Assembly (NCBI GenBank): GCA_022072145.1
Contig: JAJVIG010000051.1
Location: 1-41,422, forward strand
Direction of reading: 5' to 3'
Length of the DNA stretch: 41,422 bases
Origin: Pseudomonadales bacterium
Lineage (GTDB): Bacteria > Pseudomonadota > Gammaproteobacteria > Pseudomonadales > UBA5518
A program made the position numbers and the translations under genes. Shown in pieces: positions 40,158 to 41,422 of this stretch. The number at the start of each line of letters is the position of its first letter. Within the stretch, counting starts at the first letter, position 1. The notes beneath the pieces are model-generated. The model was not told where the DNA came from. It saw only the letters and a program-made list of their open reading frames with translations, and searched no databases.

Positions 40158-41422
40158 GTGCGCGAACGCAACGAACTGATCCTGGCCGACCTGATCGCGC
40201 TGCGCGCCGAGCAGAAGCCCGACCTCGACCTGCTGACCTTCGAGCACTTCAGCCTCGACGGCGGCGCAACCCCCGACGAGGTGCGCACCTACGCGGACCT
40301 GTTCGCCAACGGCAACCGCCTCGCGGCCTGGCTGCGCGCGCGCGGCATGCAGCCCGGCGACCACTTCGCGATCGCGCTGCGCAACCACCCGGAGTTCGTC
40401 GAGGCGATGGTCGCCGCCTCGATCACCGGCACCGTGTTCGTGCCGATCGACCCGCGCACGCGCGCCGACAAGCTCGCCTTCATGGTCAACAACTCCGCCT
40501 GCCGCGGCGTGATCTGCGCGCAGTACAACCTCGCCGAGGTGAGCGGCGCGGCGCGCGACTGCCCCCGCCTCGAATGGCTGCTGACGCTCGCCGAGGGCGA
40601 GGCCGGCGAGGTGCCGCGCTCGACGCTGTTCGTGCAGCCGGCGGCCGAGGTATTGGCCGGCCCGGCGGTGACGGTCGACCCGTATCCGGTCTCGCTGCAG
40701 CACCCGCTGCAGGTGATCTACACCTCGGGCACCACCGGCGACCCCAAGGGAATCGTCGCCAGCACGCAGCGTTTCGGCGGCACCGGCATGGTCGGCATGC
40801 TGTTCGGCTACACCCCGGACGAGCGCCCGTACACCGGCTTGTCGTTCACGCACAGCAACGCGCAGACCACCGCGTTGTGCCCGGCGCTGTGGCAGGGCTA
40901 CCGCGCGGTGTTCAGCCGCAAGTTCAGCAAGTCGAAGCTGTGGGACATCTGCCGCCGCTACGACTGCACCACGTTCTCGATCCTCGGCGGCATGGCGACC
41001 GCGATCTACGCCGAACCCGCGCGTCCCGACGACGCCGACAACCCGGTGCGCCTGATCATCAGCGGCGGCATGCCGGCGGCGATCTGGGAAGCCTTCGAGC
41101 AGCGCTTCGGCGTGCGGATCATGGAGATCTACGGCGCCAACGACGGCGGCGGCCTCGCGTTCAAGCCCCCCGGCGTCGGCCCGATCGGCTCCTTCGGCAA
41201 ACCGATGCCCGGCTACGACATCCGCATCCTCGACGACGACAACAACGAGTGTCCGCCCGGCGTGCAGGGCGAGATCTGCTGCCGTCCGGCGCAGGGCAGC
41301 GCGGCGTCGGTGGAGATCGAGTACCTGGGCAACCCGGAAGCCTCGAAGAAGAAGATCCGCGACGGCTGGAACCGCAGCGGCGACGTCGGTCACCGCGACG
41401 CCGACGGCTGGCTGTATTTCGA
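40158..41422 (+). CDS. Acyl-CoA synthetase / AMP-binding ligase (3' partial)
   Basis: The gene starts with GTG at 40158, with GGAGG 6 bases upstream and 16 bp after the thiolase stop, and is still open at the window end (421 complete codons). It belongs to the ANL superfamily: the AMP-binding P-loop YTSGTTGDPKG is at about 188-198, with EIYGANDGGGLAF (A5-like) and the SGDVGHRDADGWLYF motif (A7-like) near the visible end. The C-terminal domain is cut off. It would activate an acid to its CoA thioester through an adenylate, the entry step for the upstream dehydrogenase and thiolase. Family relation to crotonobetaine/carnitine- or long-chain ligases cannot be settled from this part. Confidence 0.93.
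   Translation, partial: MRERNELILADLIALRAEQKPDLDLLTFEHFSLDGGATPDEVRTYADLFANGNRLAAWLRARGMQPGDHFAIALRNHPEFVEAMVAASITGTVFVPIDPRTRADKLAFMVNNSACRGVICAQYNLAEVSGAARDCPRLEWLLTLAEGEAGEVPRSTLFVQPAAEVLAGPAVTVDPYPVSLQHPLQVIYTSGTTGDPKGIVASTQRFGGTGMVGMLFGYTPDERPYTGLSFTHSNAQTTALCPALWQGYRAVFSRKFSKSKLWDICRRYDCTTFSILGGMATAIYAEPARPDDADNPVRLIISGGMPAAIWEAFEQRFGVRIMEIYGANDGGGLAFKPPGVGPIGSFGKPMPGYDIRILDDDNNECPPGVQGEICCRPAQGSAASVEIEYLGNPEASKKKIRDGWNRSGDVGHRDADGWLYF

Overview
The window looks like a chromosomal segment of a high-GC, Gram-negative proteobacterium, probably gammaproteobacterial. Supporting this are two RND/membrane-fusion efflux systems, several lipobox lipoproteins, MscK, CorA, ElbB, a YqhA-family protein and GTAG-type REP palindromes. 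I cannot name the species. Nothing in the window reads as tRNA, rRNA, CRISPR, phage or a recognisable transposase.

Layout. (1) Positions 1-9493 hold a type I restriction-modification operon, less GC-rich than the rest, in the order hsdM, AlbA_2/HATPase protein, a 25-codon ORF, hsdS, zeta-like kinase, 63-aa basic protein, hsdR. Most neighbours overlap by 4 bases, so it reads as one translationally coupled unit with a kinase/small-protein pair inside it. (2) 9635-24179 is envelope and efflux: a DUF2242 lipoprotein; RND pump 1 (fusion protein plus pump) on +; a ThDP-dependent enzyme with an AI-2E-family permease on -; elbB on +; and on - RND pump 2 (fusion protein, pump) ending in a haloalkane dehalogenase. 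(3) 24324-36000 is housekeeping and membrane genes: mscK, an alpha/beta hydrolase, a DUF4136 lipoprotein, trpBA, yqhA with a hotdog thioesterase, corA, a BPSS1780-family membrane protein and metY. (4) 36001-41422 is a TetR-controlled catabolic cluster: TetR, acyl-CoA dehydrogenase, nitroreductase-fold flavoprotein, SCP2-type thiolase and an acyl-CoA synthetase cut by the window edge. It looks like beta-oxidation-type breakdown of an unidentified acid.

The most unusual pattern is between genes. Four convergent junctions (18820-18939, 29288-29348, 32483-32543, 34427-34600) are filled with REP palindromes of two families that share a GTAG foot. In seven of the eight flanking genes the TAG of that foot is the stop codon. 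All nine TAG stops in the window are in a GTAG context, and the other two also lie at convergent gene ends but have no REP. Two of the junctions carry the same 61-bp inverted REP pair (60 of 61 bases identical) in opposite orientation. Other points of interest are the zeta-like kinase pair inside the restriction operon, in-frame heptad repeats with a 15-bp perfect inverted repeat in the ATPase gene, a palindrome around the -35 box of the catabolic promoter, and an acyl-CoA dehydrogenase with Asp at the usual catalytic Glu position.
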